From the NCBI GenBank assembly GCA_946625675.1, contig CAMOTI010000084.1, forward strand, positions 1 to 47,510: a stretch of 47,510 bases of DNA. The letters are read 5' to 3'. Position 1 is the stretch's first letter, and every line of letters starts with the position of its first letter. A program made the translations under genes and the position numbers. This DNA is from an uncultured Prevotellaceae bacterium. GTDB taxonomy: Bacteria; Bacteroidota; Bacteroidia; Bacteroidales; Bacteroidaceae. This document shows, piece by piece, positions 34,463 to 42,897 of this stretch. A model generated the notes under the pieces. It saw only the letters and a list, made by a program, of their open reading frames with translations, made no database searches and was not told the origin of the DNA.

Positions 34463-34522
34463 TATGATTGTTATAGGTCCTATTTCTGTATGATTGTTAA
34501 AGGTCCTATTTCTGCATGTAGG
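34451..34522 (+). repeat. 26-27 bp direct repeat growing from the terminator tail
   Basis: TCCTTTTTTCTGTATGATTG..TATAGG (34451-34477), TCCTATTTCTGTATGATTG..TAAAGG (34478-34503) and a shortened TCCTATTTCTGCATGTAGG (34504-34522) are two and a half copies of one unit, the first being the 3' arm of the terminator. Confidence 0.75.
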
Positions 34523-34541
34523 TTCTTGTGATAATAGGCGG

Positions 34542-36614
34542 TTAAAGTTGGTCTTCCGCGATATCCGGGTTGTTGTAGACAGTGCTGGGCACAAGCTCAA
34601 TCATGTCGAAAGAGCACTCGTTGTTCTCACTCTCCATTTTCTGCTGCATACGCAGATAATGGTCAGACTTTCCGTCGGAATGGAATATTCCTATGATTTT
34701 TCTGAGGTTTTCAGGATAATTACGGAAAATTGTGGTGATGCTGGTGTTGTTTGTGCTGAATCCAGAAGATTTTGGTCCTTTCATCCATCCCCTGTACCTG
34801 AACTGCTTATCGAAAGCCCGAATCTGGTCTTCATCGCCCAGTGCCTCATCCGAACGATATCCAATGTTTGCACTGTTTCCGCTGGGTCGCATGTCGAAAG
34901 GAATGCCTTGCGGTATGTTGTCGATAAAGAACTGCACGATTCCTCGGCTTGGCAGTCCGATACAGGTGAGGAACCTGACTTCCCAGTCACCTTCCGGCAC
35001 AGGCGGCAGTTTGACTGTAAGATCGTATCTGCCCTTGACAACGATTTCGTCCCCCTCGTATGAGGCGAAAGGAAGATATCGCGGTCTTATATGCACATGC
35101 GTGGCATCAGTGAAGTAGAAGTTCTTGGCAGATCCCGCCTTGAATCCGAGACAAGTGTTCGGGTTAGTGGCTGCCTGCGTGCTGAATGACTGCTGCCCGT
35201 AAAGTCCCGGGTTGGTGGAGTTATTGATTTTCGTGTTGTGTCCTCTTGCGCCACTGGTCATAAAATCAGGAGACAGCGCCGAACAGTCAATCCTCATGCG
35301 TTCGCTCATGACATCATCCTGAGTTTTGACATTGAGTCCAGGATGAACTCCATAGCTAAGGATATCGTCGATGTAATGATAAACGCCATTCAGCGAAGCC
35401 TGGTCGACCTTAGACTCACTGGCCGGAATGACAAGCGTTCCTCTGATTTTATATCCTCTTTGGTCTGGTCTGGACTGAATTCCGCGCCTGTTGATATACA
35501 GTCCGGCATCCGAGCCGCTTGGGAATGAGAATTTCATGATGGAATACGGCATCATCGTCTCATACCAGCATGAAATGTCCCAAATTCTTCTGAAGAAGAG
35601 AGCAGACGCCAGCACACTGTTCGGTCCGTCGACGGCAGTAAGCCTGTAGTATGTCCCCTGGAAAGGAAGGAGATGATAAGAGATGAACCTGTTGAGTGAG
35701 TTCCTCCTGTCTGTGGGGTCAGATATATCGGCATCCTCGGGATATACTGGGTCGTAGCACTCTTTTGCCAGCTTCTTCAATCCCTCGATGTCCGTGACAC
35801 CATATTTTTCACTCAACACCTTATTTGTGGGCACAAAGGCAGTGAACTTATAATATCTGTGTTCCATATAAGCGACATTGTCGTACTCGTTTCCAGTATG
35901 CACGACAAGACGGTCGTTGGTCCAGTCCACAGAATCATTACCCACAGTGTAACTTTCGTCTACATATTTCTGCAAAGAGTCCGCCATGTGGGTTATGATG
36001 AGTGCGTCGTAGAACAGGGTCGCCTCCTTGTCCTGTCCGATGATGTCGGGCAGCATGAAATTGTTCGTGCCAATCACCTTGTTCATGGTATGCACCACCC
36101 CATTCTTCACGGAGTCATCCATTTGCAGCATCCTTGATGTCTTGTTGATGTAGACAGCCAGTCTCACCTCTCCCGGCACAGACAGCGTGTCGGAATCGCA
36201 GGTGATGGTGAGCGGCCTGTCAAGCATATTCATCACAGGATACGTGCCGTCGTTATAATCGGTAGTGAAATACTCCTGCTCAATGATATGCGTAAAAGTA
36301 ATGGTGTCGCAGTCTTCCTTGGACAACTGGCTGACATCCGTAAGCCCTCTACCGTGCAAGTATTCGTCGATAGCGTCGTTAGTAGGAGCAAATACCGTGT
36401 AAGAGCCGTATGTTCCAAGCAAGTCCATCATATTGGCTCTTTGAACGATTTCAGCAAACTCACTGAATTTCTCTCGGTTTTTGATAAAATCCGACGCATA
36501 CTCCGTCTTCAAGACATAAAGATATTCTTCGTCTGGATCGTCATCACATGAAATAAGGGCCATGACACCAGACAGTGCAACAGCCAGAATTAATAAATTG
36601 GTGTATTTAGCCAT
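34542..36614 (-). CDS. fasciclin (FAS1) domain surface lipoprotein
   Basis: A 690-residue protein with a lipoprotein signal (LALSGVMALISCDDD in essence; Cys followed by Asp residues, a pattern linked to surface export in this phylum). Two FAS1-like domains follow: the first (about 35-190) contains YGSYTVFAPTNDAIDEYL and VVHTMNKVIG, the second (about 195-425) contains YYKFTAFVPTNKVLSEKYG and LNGVYHYIDDILSYG. The C-terminal 250 residues look like a beta-sandwich without a recognised family. The listed TTG start is replaced by the ATG two codons later (36614). Fasciclin lipoproteins often accompany polysaccharide loci as surface glycan-binding or adhesion proteins; the exact role here is unknown. 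Confidence 0.85.
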   Translation of the reverse strand: MAKYTNLLILAVALSGVMALISCDDDPDEEYLYVLKTEYASDFIKNREKFSEFAEIVQRANMMDLLGTYGSYTVFAPTNDAIDEYLHGRGLTDVSQLSKEDCDTITFTHIIEQEYFTTDYNDGTYPVMNMLDRPLTITCDSDTLSVPGEVRLAVYINKTSRMLQMDDSVKNGVVHTMNKVIGTNNFMLPDIIGQDKEATLFYDALIITHMADSLQKYVDESYTVGNDSVDWTNDRLVVHTGNEYDNVAYMEHRYYKFTAFVPTNKVLSEKYGVTDIEGLKKLAKECYDPVYPEDADISDPTDRRNSLNRFISYHLLPFQGTYYRLTAVDGPNSVLASALFFRRIWDISCWYETMMPYSIMKFSFPSGSDAGLYINRRGIQSRPDQRGYKIRGTLVIPASESKVDQASLNGVYHYIDDILSYGVHPGLNVKTQDDVMSERMRIDCSALSPDFMTSGARGHNTKINNSTNPGLYGQQSFSTQAATNPNTCLGFKAGSAKNFYFTDATHVHIRPRYLPFASYEGDEIVVKGRYDLTVKLPPVPEGDWEVRFLTCIGLPSRGIVQFFIDNIPQGIPFDMRPSGNSANIGYRSDEALGDEDQIRAFDKQFRYRGWMKGPKSSGFSTNNTSITTIFRNYPENLRKIIGIFHSDGKSDHYLRMQQKMESENNECSFDMIELVPSTVYNNPDIAEDQL

Positions 36615-36640
36615 AGTCAATTAAATTTACTAAAGACATG

Positions 36641-36648
36641 CAAATTTA
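36641..36648 (-). promoter_or_regulatory. -7 box of the fasciclin gene
   Basis: TAAATTTG plus CA on the minus strand, 27 bp before the start, directly downstream of the terminator hairpin of the GH43 gene. A -33 match is weak (TCTG at 22 nt). Confidence 0.55.
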
Positions 36649-36654
36649 GTCAAA

Positions 36655-36698
36655 ATAATCGGATTCGATTCAGAAAAAACTGAAAAAAATCCGATTAT
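36655..36698 (-). terminator. terminator after the 519-residue GH43 gene
   Basis: ATAATCGGATT / AATCCGATTAT, 11 perfect pairs, with an inner TTCAG/CTGAA stem. On the minus strand it is followed by TTTTG. Confidence 0.7.
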
Positions 36699-36728
36699 AT
36701 CAAAAATCAAAATGATTTGTCACAAATA

Positions 36729-38288
36729 TTATAGTTTCACGCAGACTTTTCCCCCAATGTTTTTGGTTGCATAATAGAAAAGAGCGTATCTGGTTCCCAT
36801 GAAAAGGCGCCGGTAATCAAATATCATCTTGTAGTCTCCCCCTATCTGCTGAAACTGGCCATCACCAAAAGAGTAGAAGAAATTGGCGATATCGCGTCCA
36901 GGGTTGAAATCCCCGGTCATAACGAGAGAAATCTGCTTGAGTTTTGCCTTTGGGATCTCCACCCTTTGGACTTCCTTGGACTCAACATTTGTGATGGCTT
37001 TTGTGTCGTTTGAGAGGCTGACACTTTCCTCCGAGAAAATGAGGAATGTCTTTTTACCTTCCTTCTTGATGGTCATCACACCCGAGTCGCCGTTGAAAGC
37101 CGCCAGCCCGGTGCAGTCACCGTCCTTCAATGCAGAAGCGTCGATGGTAACCGTGTCAGCGCACGTAGGTCCCCAGGTTCTCCAGGTGAAGGTGTTGCGT
37201 GCGTCGTAGATGTTGTTGGCAAGCGTTGATGTCGTAAGCGTTATTGAGTTTCCCGGTTTAGATATAGATCCTGTCTCCGTAGTGATGTCCTGCTTGATAT
37301 AGTTATGGTTGACCTGATAGTCCTTCTCAATCACGGCAAGATGCGGCTGCTTGTGACACTCGCAATCCCCGTCGAGTGAGACGGTTTCCGGAATAATACC
37401 GTCTCCGTTCGTGCCAAGCATAGGCCATCCGTCAATCCAGGAGCAAGGCTCGATAGTAAGAATACGTCCGCATCCGCCCCTGTCCTGGAAGATGACGCCG
37501 TACCATTCCCCATGTTTTCCGTCGACAATAGTACCCTGTCCAGCATAGTTGAATCCGCCGAACTTGCTCTTCAAAATAACCTTCGAGTCGTACGGCCCTT
37601 CGATGTTCTTGCTTCTGTATGCAATTTCCTGTCTGCCCGTCCTTGGCCATGAGATGCAGAGCAAGTAATACATTCCATCGTGCTTGATGACTCGGCTTCC
37701 TTCATGAAGTCCGTCCGGTTTCCCTTTGAGTTCAAGTGTCTTATTCACCCCACCCTTCTTCACATCTGAGAGATCGGGCTCCAGCTCTACGAGTCGAATG
37801 TTTCCGCTACCCGAGAAGACATATACCCTTCCGTCGTCGTCGAAGAAAAGGGAAGCGTCGTGGAAAGCCGGAAGTCTGCTATGCAATTTCCATCCATTCG
37901 CCGGGTCGTCCGTCTTGAAGACCATGGACTTGTGAGGATCGTCGTTAGCTACAAACAAAGCCCAGAACGTTCCGTTGTTGTAGCGAAGGGACGTGGCCCA
38001 CTGTCCCCTTCCATAGACAGTACCCTCCTTTAGGTCATATCGAGGCGTGTCCTTGATTTCATCGAAAAGATAAGACACGGTCTCCCAATGTGCCAGGTCC
38101 TTGCTTCGCATAATAGGTCCGCCTGGGAAAAGGTGCATAGTCGTGGTGACCAGGTAATAATATTCGCCAACACGGATGATATCCGGATCCGGGCAATCAG
38201 CCCAGATAAAGGGATTCTTCACTTGAATCTGCGCAGATGATGCTATGGCAGTCATCAAAAGGCAAAAAGAGAAAATGATTTTTTTCAT
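36729..38288 (-). CDS. GH43 glycoside hydrolase (beta-xylosidase/alpha-L-arabinofuranosidase type)
   Basis: A 519-residue secreted enzyme with a signal peptide (MKKIIFSFCLLMTAIASSAQ). The five-bladed GH43 domain (about 22-320) shows the catalytic acids: base Asp34 in WADCPDPDII, pKa modulator Asp144 in FHDASLFFDDDG, and acid Glu196 in GLHEGSRV. The C-terminal 190 residues fit the concanavalin-like beta-sandwich common in GH43 xylosidases and arabinofuranosidases (DFNPGRDIANFFYSFGDG). It would remove xylose or arabinose from xylan oligosaccharides. It lies 15 bp after the other GH43 and shares its transcript. Subfamily not assigned. Confidence 0.92.
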   Translation of the reverse strand: MKKIIFSFCLLMTAIASSAQIQVKNPFIWADCPDPDIIRVGEYYYLVTTTMHLFPGGPIMRSKDLAHWETVSYLFDEIKDTPRYDLKEGTVYGRGQWATSLRYNNGTFWALFVANDDPHKSMVFKTDDPANGWKLHSRLPAFHDASLFFDDDGRVYVFSGSGNIRLVELEPDLSDVKKGGVNKTLELKGKPDGLHEGSRVIKHDGMYYLLCISWPRTGRQEIAYRSKNIEGPYDSKVILKSKFGGFNYAGQGTIVDGKHGEWYGVIFQDRGGCGRILTIEPCSWIDGWPMLGTNGDGIIPETVSLDGDCECHKQPHLAVIEKDYQVNHNYIKQDITTETGSISKPGNSITLTTSTLANNIYDARNTFTWRTWGPTCADTVTIDASALKDGDCTGLAAFNGDSGVMTIKKEGKKTFLIFSEESVSLSNDTKAITNVESKEVQRVEIPKAKLKQISLVMTGDFNPGRDIANFFYSFGDGQFQQIGGDYKMIFDYRRLFMGTRYALFYYATKNIGGKVCVKL

Positions 38289-38303
38289 TATTCTGAAATT
38301 GAA

Positions 38304-40367
38304 CTAATTGATGAGGAAAGTCTTCGTATAACCCTGGTATGTAGCTTTCACAACCGCCCTTCGGCTTGAAATCTTGCTGATATCATACTTCACATCAGCA
38401 GAAGACGGTATGACATTAATATTGGAGTTGTCGTTCATTGGAGCATACAGCTGATAATTGGTAGCATCCATATATCCGTTCTCGGAAGTCACAAACATCG
38501 GGTTTTCCGGTATAAAAAGCTCTTTCCCGTCAACAAGGATTTTCAGGGTTGGCACAACCGGCGGATTCAGCATTTCGCCTTTAGAGAATCCGATGCCATG
38601 GAGGTCGAAAAGTCCTTGCGGGCGCTGCGGCTGCTGGTTTCTCGGTCTGCCTCCCCATTGTCCGTTGTTGTTCTGTGGTTGCTCAACCTCAGGTCCTTCG
38701 ACCACGAGATAGATGGCATGTTTTCCTTTGAGTCCTTCCACAGCAGGCACCTTAGCCTGGAAAGTCTGTGCTTTCTTTTCGGCGTTCTCAGGCACATTGA
38801 TGACAGCGATTTCTTTTCCGTTCCATACGGTGTTGGCATAAGGTCCGTCGACAAGCACATGAATCTTAAATGCCCCTTTTCCCGAAGGCGTGAGATTGAT
38901 GTTTATTGTGGTTCCATCACCATTCTTTGTCGGTTCGAATGGTTTCAGTCCGTTCTGTGCCTTGTCGAGACCACCGAAGCCAAAGTATTTGAATCCGATG
39001 ATTCCCCTGTTGGTGATACCAGCCAGGTCCATATGGTTGTTCCACACGTCGTAGTTATCCTGCATCCAGTTGTTTCCGTTGACATAAGCGGCAATACCGG
39101 CAGAATAATACTGATAAGGCGGCAGACCAAAAATCTGGAATCCCTCAGACGTGACCTCAGCACCAGTGTATTCAGTTCCGTCAGATGCTTTTGCTGTCCA
39201 TTCGTTGTTCTTGGCATAGGGGTCGAATCCCACGATTCTCACCTTGCCTCCATCAGCCACAGCCTTTTTGTCCCACTCGATTTTCACGGGAGCAACCATG
39301 GCCTGACGTGCGTTGCCGAATCCACGTGGCGGGCGGTGATAGAATACATACCATTGACCGTTGATTTCCTGCAAAGAACCGTGCGTGTTATGTCCGAAAT
39401 TAGTGGTTGTGAGATGGGTTCCGTCCTCATTCGGCACGACTCCACGAGAATCGACGAGCACACCTCCCGAGCGCCAAGGTCCGAGCGGTGAGTCACCGTA
39501 AGCGTAACGAAGTGCAGAGTTCGTTGATCCGAGTCCGTAATCCGGTCCGGAGTAGCCAGAGAAAACCATCACATACTTGTTGCCCACCTGTCGGATACTC
39601 GATGCCTCGAAGAAGTTGAAGTCGCCAGGGTTCTGTCCTTTGTAAAGAGCCGGATATTCTGTACCTTTGGGGTCTCTCACCTCTCCGTAGCGTTCGCTTG
39701 CGGGAATGAAATAATCATGGATTTTGGTTCCCGGCCTTACAGCATACATATTATCCTGGTCGAGTTCGAAGGCAGTGGAATGGCGGAATCCATAGAAAAC
39801 GTATGCACGGAATCCCTTGTCGAAGTCCGGGTCCTTCTTGTCAGTGATATTCTCAACAAAAACAGAGGGGTCGAAGTCGATAATGGAACCTTCGACACAC
39901 TGCGTGCCGTCCTCATTGATGTTGACAGGAGTGAACGGCCCGTCCGGTCGGTCGCCCTTGCAGACTGTAGCCACACGACGCCATCCACGGGAATGCGGAT
40001 AGAGCCAGTATGTTTTCTTACCAGTCTGCTTGTCCTTGACTTCGACCAAATCAGGCGCATACATCGTATCCCATTTTCCATTGACAAAGTAGGAGAAAAT
40101 CGGTCCCTCGTCCCTCCAGTTGGTGAGGTCCTCCACGGGTGCCGACCACATACGGATATCGTTACCACAGTAAGAAGTGTAGTGAACGTCATGAGACCCG
40201 ATGATATATGCCCGGTAGCTTCCAGGCTTGTCGGGATCCTCAAACACACGAGGCTCTCCGTCAGGGATATGTTCCCAAAGCGGGAGGTAAGGGTTTTGCG
40301 CGTTGGCACTCATTGCCGCAGAGAACACAGCAAAAAACAGTGAAATTCTGAAAAGGAACTTATTCAT
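38304..40367 (-). CDS. GH43-family glycoside hydrolase with C-terminal carbohydrate-binding region
   Basis: A 687-residue secreted protein; ATG at 40367 begins the signal peptide (MNKFLFRISLFFAVFSAAMSANAQ) and replaces the TTG of the ORF track. The propeller domain starts HIPDGEPRVFEDPDKPGSYR, with further GH43-like acids in IIDFDPSVFVEN and NFFEASSIRQV. The C-terminal third (from about 430) resembles a CBM6-type module (IGFKYFGFGG, NINLTPSGKGAFKIHVLVDG). Within it lies an unusual insert rich in Gln, Asn, Pro and Arg (QPQNNNGQWGGRPRNQQPQR), then a short beta-domain. GH43 with attached CBM6 is common among arabinoxylan enzymes; specificity is not readable. First gene of the GH43-GH43 transcript. 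Confidence 0.88.
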   Translation of the reverse strand: MNKFLFRISLFFAVFSAAMSANAQNPYLPLWEHIPDGEPRVFEDPDKPGSYRAYIIGSHDVHYTSYCGNDIRMWSAPVEDLTNWRDEGPIFSYFVNGKWDTMYAPDLVEVKDKQTGKKTYWLYPHSRGWRRVATVCKGDRPDGPFTPVNINEDGTQCVEGSIIDFDPSVFVENITDKKDPDFDKGFRAYVFYGFRHSTAFELDQDNMYAVRPGTKIHDYFIPASERYGEVRDPKGTEYPALYKGQNPGDFNFFEASSIRQVGNKYVMVFSGYSGPDYGLGSTNSALRYAYGDSPLGPWRSGGVLVDSRGVVPNEDGTHLTTTNFGHNTHGSLQEINGQWYVFYHRPPRGFGNARQAMVAPVKIEWDKKAVADGGKVRIVGFDPYAKNNEWTAKASDGTEYTGAEVTSEGFQIFGLPPYQYYSAGIAAYVNGNNWMQDNYDVWNNHMDLAGITNRGIIGFKYFGFGGLDKAQNGLKPFEPTKNGDGTTININLTPSGKGAFKIHVLVDGPYANTVWNGKEIAVINVPENAEKKAQTFQAKVPAVEGLKGKHAIYLVVEGPEVEQPQNNNGQWGGRPRNQQPQRPQGLFDLHGIGFSKGEMLNPPVVPTLKILVDGKELFIPENPMFVTSENGYMDATNYQLYAPMNDNSNINVIPSSADVKYDISKISSRRAVVKATYQGYTKTFLIN

Positions 40368-40392
40368 GATTATATACAATTTGATGTTTTTG

Positions 40393-40400
40393 CAAAGTTA
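40393..40400 (-). promoter_or_regulatory. -7 box of the GH43-GH43 transcript
   Basis: TAACTTTG plus CA on the minus strand, 25 bp before the start at 40367 and directly downstream of the GH95 terminator. No clear -33 TTTG, as for the dockerin gene, which may mean activator control. Confidence 0.6.
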
Positions 40401-40415
40401 GCATAAATTTAAGAA

Positions 40416-40447
40416 AAAAGTATCGGAAATATGTTTCCGATACTTTT
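40416..40447 (-). terminator. terminator after GH95
   Basis: AAAAGTATCGGAAA / TTTCCGATACTTTT: 14 perfect pairs with a 4-nt loop and T-tracts on either side. It separates the GH115-GH95 transcript from the GH43 pair. Confidence 0.9.
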
Positions 40448-40465
40448 CACTATGTTACTTTCAGA

Positions 40466-40493
40466 GTTGAAAGTTTAAAGATTAAAGTTTAAT
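40466..40493 (+). repeat. heptamer repeat, 4 units, overlapping the GH95 stop
   Basis: GTTGAAA GTTTAAA GATTAAA GTTTAAT on the plus strand; the last unit includes the complement of the GH95 stop codon. Confidence 0.7.
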
Positions 40494-42897
40494 GTAAAAT
40501 GTTGGGTACACGAATGTTGACTTTCTCACCTTTTCTGACGTTGATTTCGTAGTCATAGACCCCGTCGTGCGAGTTGATGAGTCTGCAATTCTTTGCCTGA
40601 ATCTGGTCAGCGAATCTGATTTTGAGCACACCATCCACAGCCGGAATGACAGTGGCAGCAGTCAGGTGGTTGTTGTCCCATGCAATCGCCACTTCGAATC
40701 CTCCACGCGCCTTGAGTCCTTGCACCTCACCCGACACCCACTTGTCAGGCAAAGCAGGCAGCAGATGTACGAATCCCTCCTGACTCTGCAGTAACATTTC
40801 CGCGATACCGGCCGTAACTCCGAAGTTTCCGTCGATTTGGAACGGAGGATGCGCATCAAAGAGATTCGGGAATGTTCTGCCATCAGGATATTGCCGTTCC
40901 TTTCCTTCGTTAGGCAGAAGTCTGAGCATGTTGGAAATGATTTTGAACGCATGGTTTCCGTCGAGCATACGCGCCCAGAAATTCGTTTTCCATCCCAGGC
41001 TCCATCCTGTGGCTTGGTCTCCCCTCTGGTTGAGTGTTACGCCAGCCGCTTTCCAAAGATCCGGTGTCTTGTAGGGAGAAATTTGGTTGGACGGATGCAG
41101 ACCGTAGAGATGCGAGATGTGGCGGTGCTGGTCGTTAGGGTCGTCAAGGTCTTCACGCCATTCCTGCAGCTGTCCATACTGTCCCACCTTCATTGGTGGA
41201 ATTTTAGCGATAGCCGATTTCAGTTTCTGCTGGTAATCAGCATCAAGATTTAAAATTTGCGCAGCCTGCAATGTCTGCGAGAGAATGTCCCTGGCAATCT
41301 GATTGTCCATGGTGCATGCGGCGCAGACCGGAGTGGACTTTCCTTTTCCCCCATGTTCGGGTGACACACTGGGCACGACAAGCAATTCTCCGTCTTTCTC
41401 CACCATATAATCAAGGTAGAAGTCAGCCGCCCCCTTCATGACAGGATAGTATTCCCGTAGGAAATTCTTGTCGAGCGTGAACTGATAATGTTCCCAAAGA
41501 TGAGTGCAAAGCCAGGCGCCCCCATTCGGAAACATACCCCATGGTGCACCGTCCACGGGTCCTGCAATTCGCCAGAGGTCCGTGTTATGATGCGCCACCC
41601 ATCCGTTGCAGCCATACATCGTCTTTGCCGTCTCAGCTCCGGTGACACTGAGGTCCTTAATCATAGAGAAAAGCGGTTCGGCCGTTTCAGAGAGGTTGCA
41701 CACCTCAGCCGGCCAGTAGTTCATCTCCGCATTGATGTTGATGGTGTATTTGCTGTCCCACGGCGCGTTCTTTTTGTCATTCCACACCCCTTGCAAGTTG
41801 GCCGGTTGTCCTCCTGGCTGAGAAGATGAAATCAGTAGATACCGTCCGAAATTGAAAAGCAGCGCCACCATTCCCATGTCGTCGCTTCCATAGAACTTGT
41901 CAAGACGTTGGTCAGTAGGCAGCAATTCGTTTGGTGATGAATTTCCTTTGCCAGATTTAGCCGAAGGGAGCGCACTCAACCTGAGGTGCACCCTTTCATA
42001 TTGCTGCTGATATTTAGCGGTATGCCGTTTGAGTAGCTGCTTAAAGTTGAATTGACCAGCGGCCTTGATACAGGCATCATTTTTAGCCTGTTGGTTTCCG
42101 GAAACATCGTGGTAGTTGACAAAATTCGTAGCCGCAGAGATAATCAGTGTAGCTTCCGCCGCATTGTCAACTTTAATTGACTCACTTTGGGAAGAGACTG
42201 TCCCATCGGTAATAACCTTCGTGATGGTTTGTGACTTAAGCGCAGCTGGAATTCCCTCCTGCTCCACACCTTCAATCCATGCGATAAGTTCCTGTCCGGA
42301 GGTGCTGACCTTAAACGGCAACTGCGACTGATAGCCGAGAGCGAAGTTCAGTTTTCCTTTCTTGTCCGCCTTAAGATTCACCACGATGACATTATCCTGC
42401 ATAGACGCAAAGACCGTACGTGTGTAGTTCACGCCATCACAAGAATAAGAAGTGACAGCAGTAGCATTGTCGAGGTTTAGTTCGCGTCTGTAGTTGCTGA
42501 CATTCAGATGGTTCAGATTGATTATCAGCGAACCAGCCGGCAGGAATCTCATTCCGTGAGGCCCTTTCACGAACTCCCTGTTGAGAATACCTTCTGCCTC
42601 TTTCTCTTTACCTTCGAAAATAAGGTCTCTGACCTCTTGCAGATGCTGAAGGGAAGTGGTGGAGTTATTGTTATGAGGTCCGCCACTCCAGAAAGTCTCC
42701 TCATTCAGCTGGATTTCCTCTTTTTCAGTACCACCATATACCATGGCCCCCAACTTGGAGTTGCCAATAGGCAGTGCCTCAAGCCAGACTTTAGCCGGCT
42801 TGTCGTACCATAACAGGTTTTGCCACTTTTGCTTTTGCTGTGCACAGATATTGCCCGCGATAATCAGGCAAAAGAGTAAAGAAAAAAACTTTTTCAT
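40489..42897 (-). CDS. GH95 alpha-L-fucosidase/alpha-L-galactosidase
   Basis: An 802-residue secreted enzyme with a signal peptide (MKKFFSLLFCLIIAGNICAQ). The N-terminal beta-domain starts LWYDKPAKVWLEALPIGNSKLGAM, as in GH95, followed by the (alpha/alpha)6 barrel. Residues matching the known inverting site are Asn387/Asn389 (NINAEMNYWPA), Glu514 (SVSPEHGG) and Asp689 (PFQIDGNFGV). Family members cleave alpha-1,2-L-fucose, and some in xylan loci cleave L-galactose from complex glucuronoarabinoxylan; the GH115 partner makes the latter attractive but it is an inference. Its start overlaps the GH115 stop (ATGA), so the two are translationally coupled. Confidence 0.95.
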   Translation of the reverse strand: MKKFFSLLFCLIIAGNICAQQKQKWQNLLWYDKPAKVWLEALPIGNSKLGAMVYGGTEKEEIQLNEETFWSGGPHNNNSTTSLQHLQEVRDLIFEGKEKEAEGILNREFVKGPHGMRFLPAGSLIINLNHLNVSNYRRELNLDNATAVTSYSCDGVNYTRTVFASMQDNVIVVNLKADKKGKLNFALGYQSQLPFKVSTSGQELIAWIEGVEQEGIPAALKSQTITKVITDGTVSSQSESIKVDNAAEATLIISAATNFVNYHDVSGNQQAKNDACIKAAGQFNFKQLLKRHTAKYQQQYERVHLRLSALPSAKSGKGNSSPNELLPTDQRLDKFYGSDDMGMVALLFNFGRYLLISSSQPGGQPANLQGVWNDKKNAPWDSKYTININAEMNYWPAEVCNLSETAEPLFSMIKDLSVTGAETAKTMYGCNGWVAHHNTDLWRIAGPVDGAPWGMFPNGGAWLCTHLWEHYQFTLDKNFLREYYPVMKGAADFYLDYMVEKDGELLVVPSVSPEHGGKGKSTPVCAACTMDNQIARDILSQTLQAAQILNLDADYQQKLKSAIAKIPPMKVGQYGQLQEWREDLDDPNDQHRHISHLYGLHPSNQISPYKTPDLWKAAGVTLNQRGDQATGWSLGWKTNFWARMLDGNHAFKIISNMLRLLPNEGKERQYPDGRTFPNLFDAHPPFQIDGNFGVTAGIAEMLLQSQEGFVHLLPALPDKWVSGEVQGLKARGGFEVAIAWDNNHLTAATVIPAVDGVLKIRFADQIQAKNCRLINSHDGVYDYEINVRKGEKVNIRVPNILH

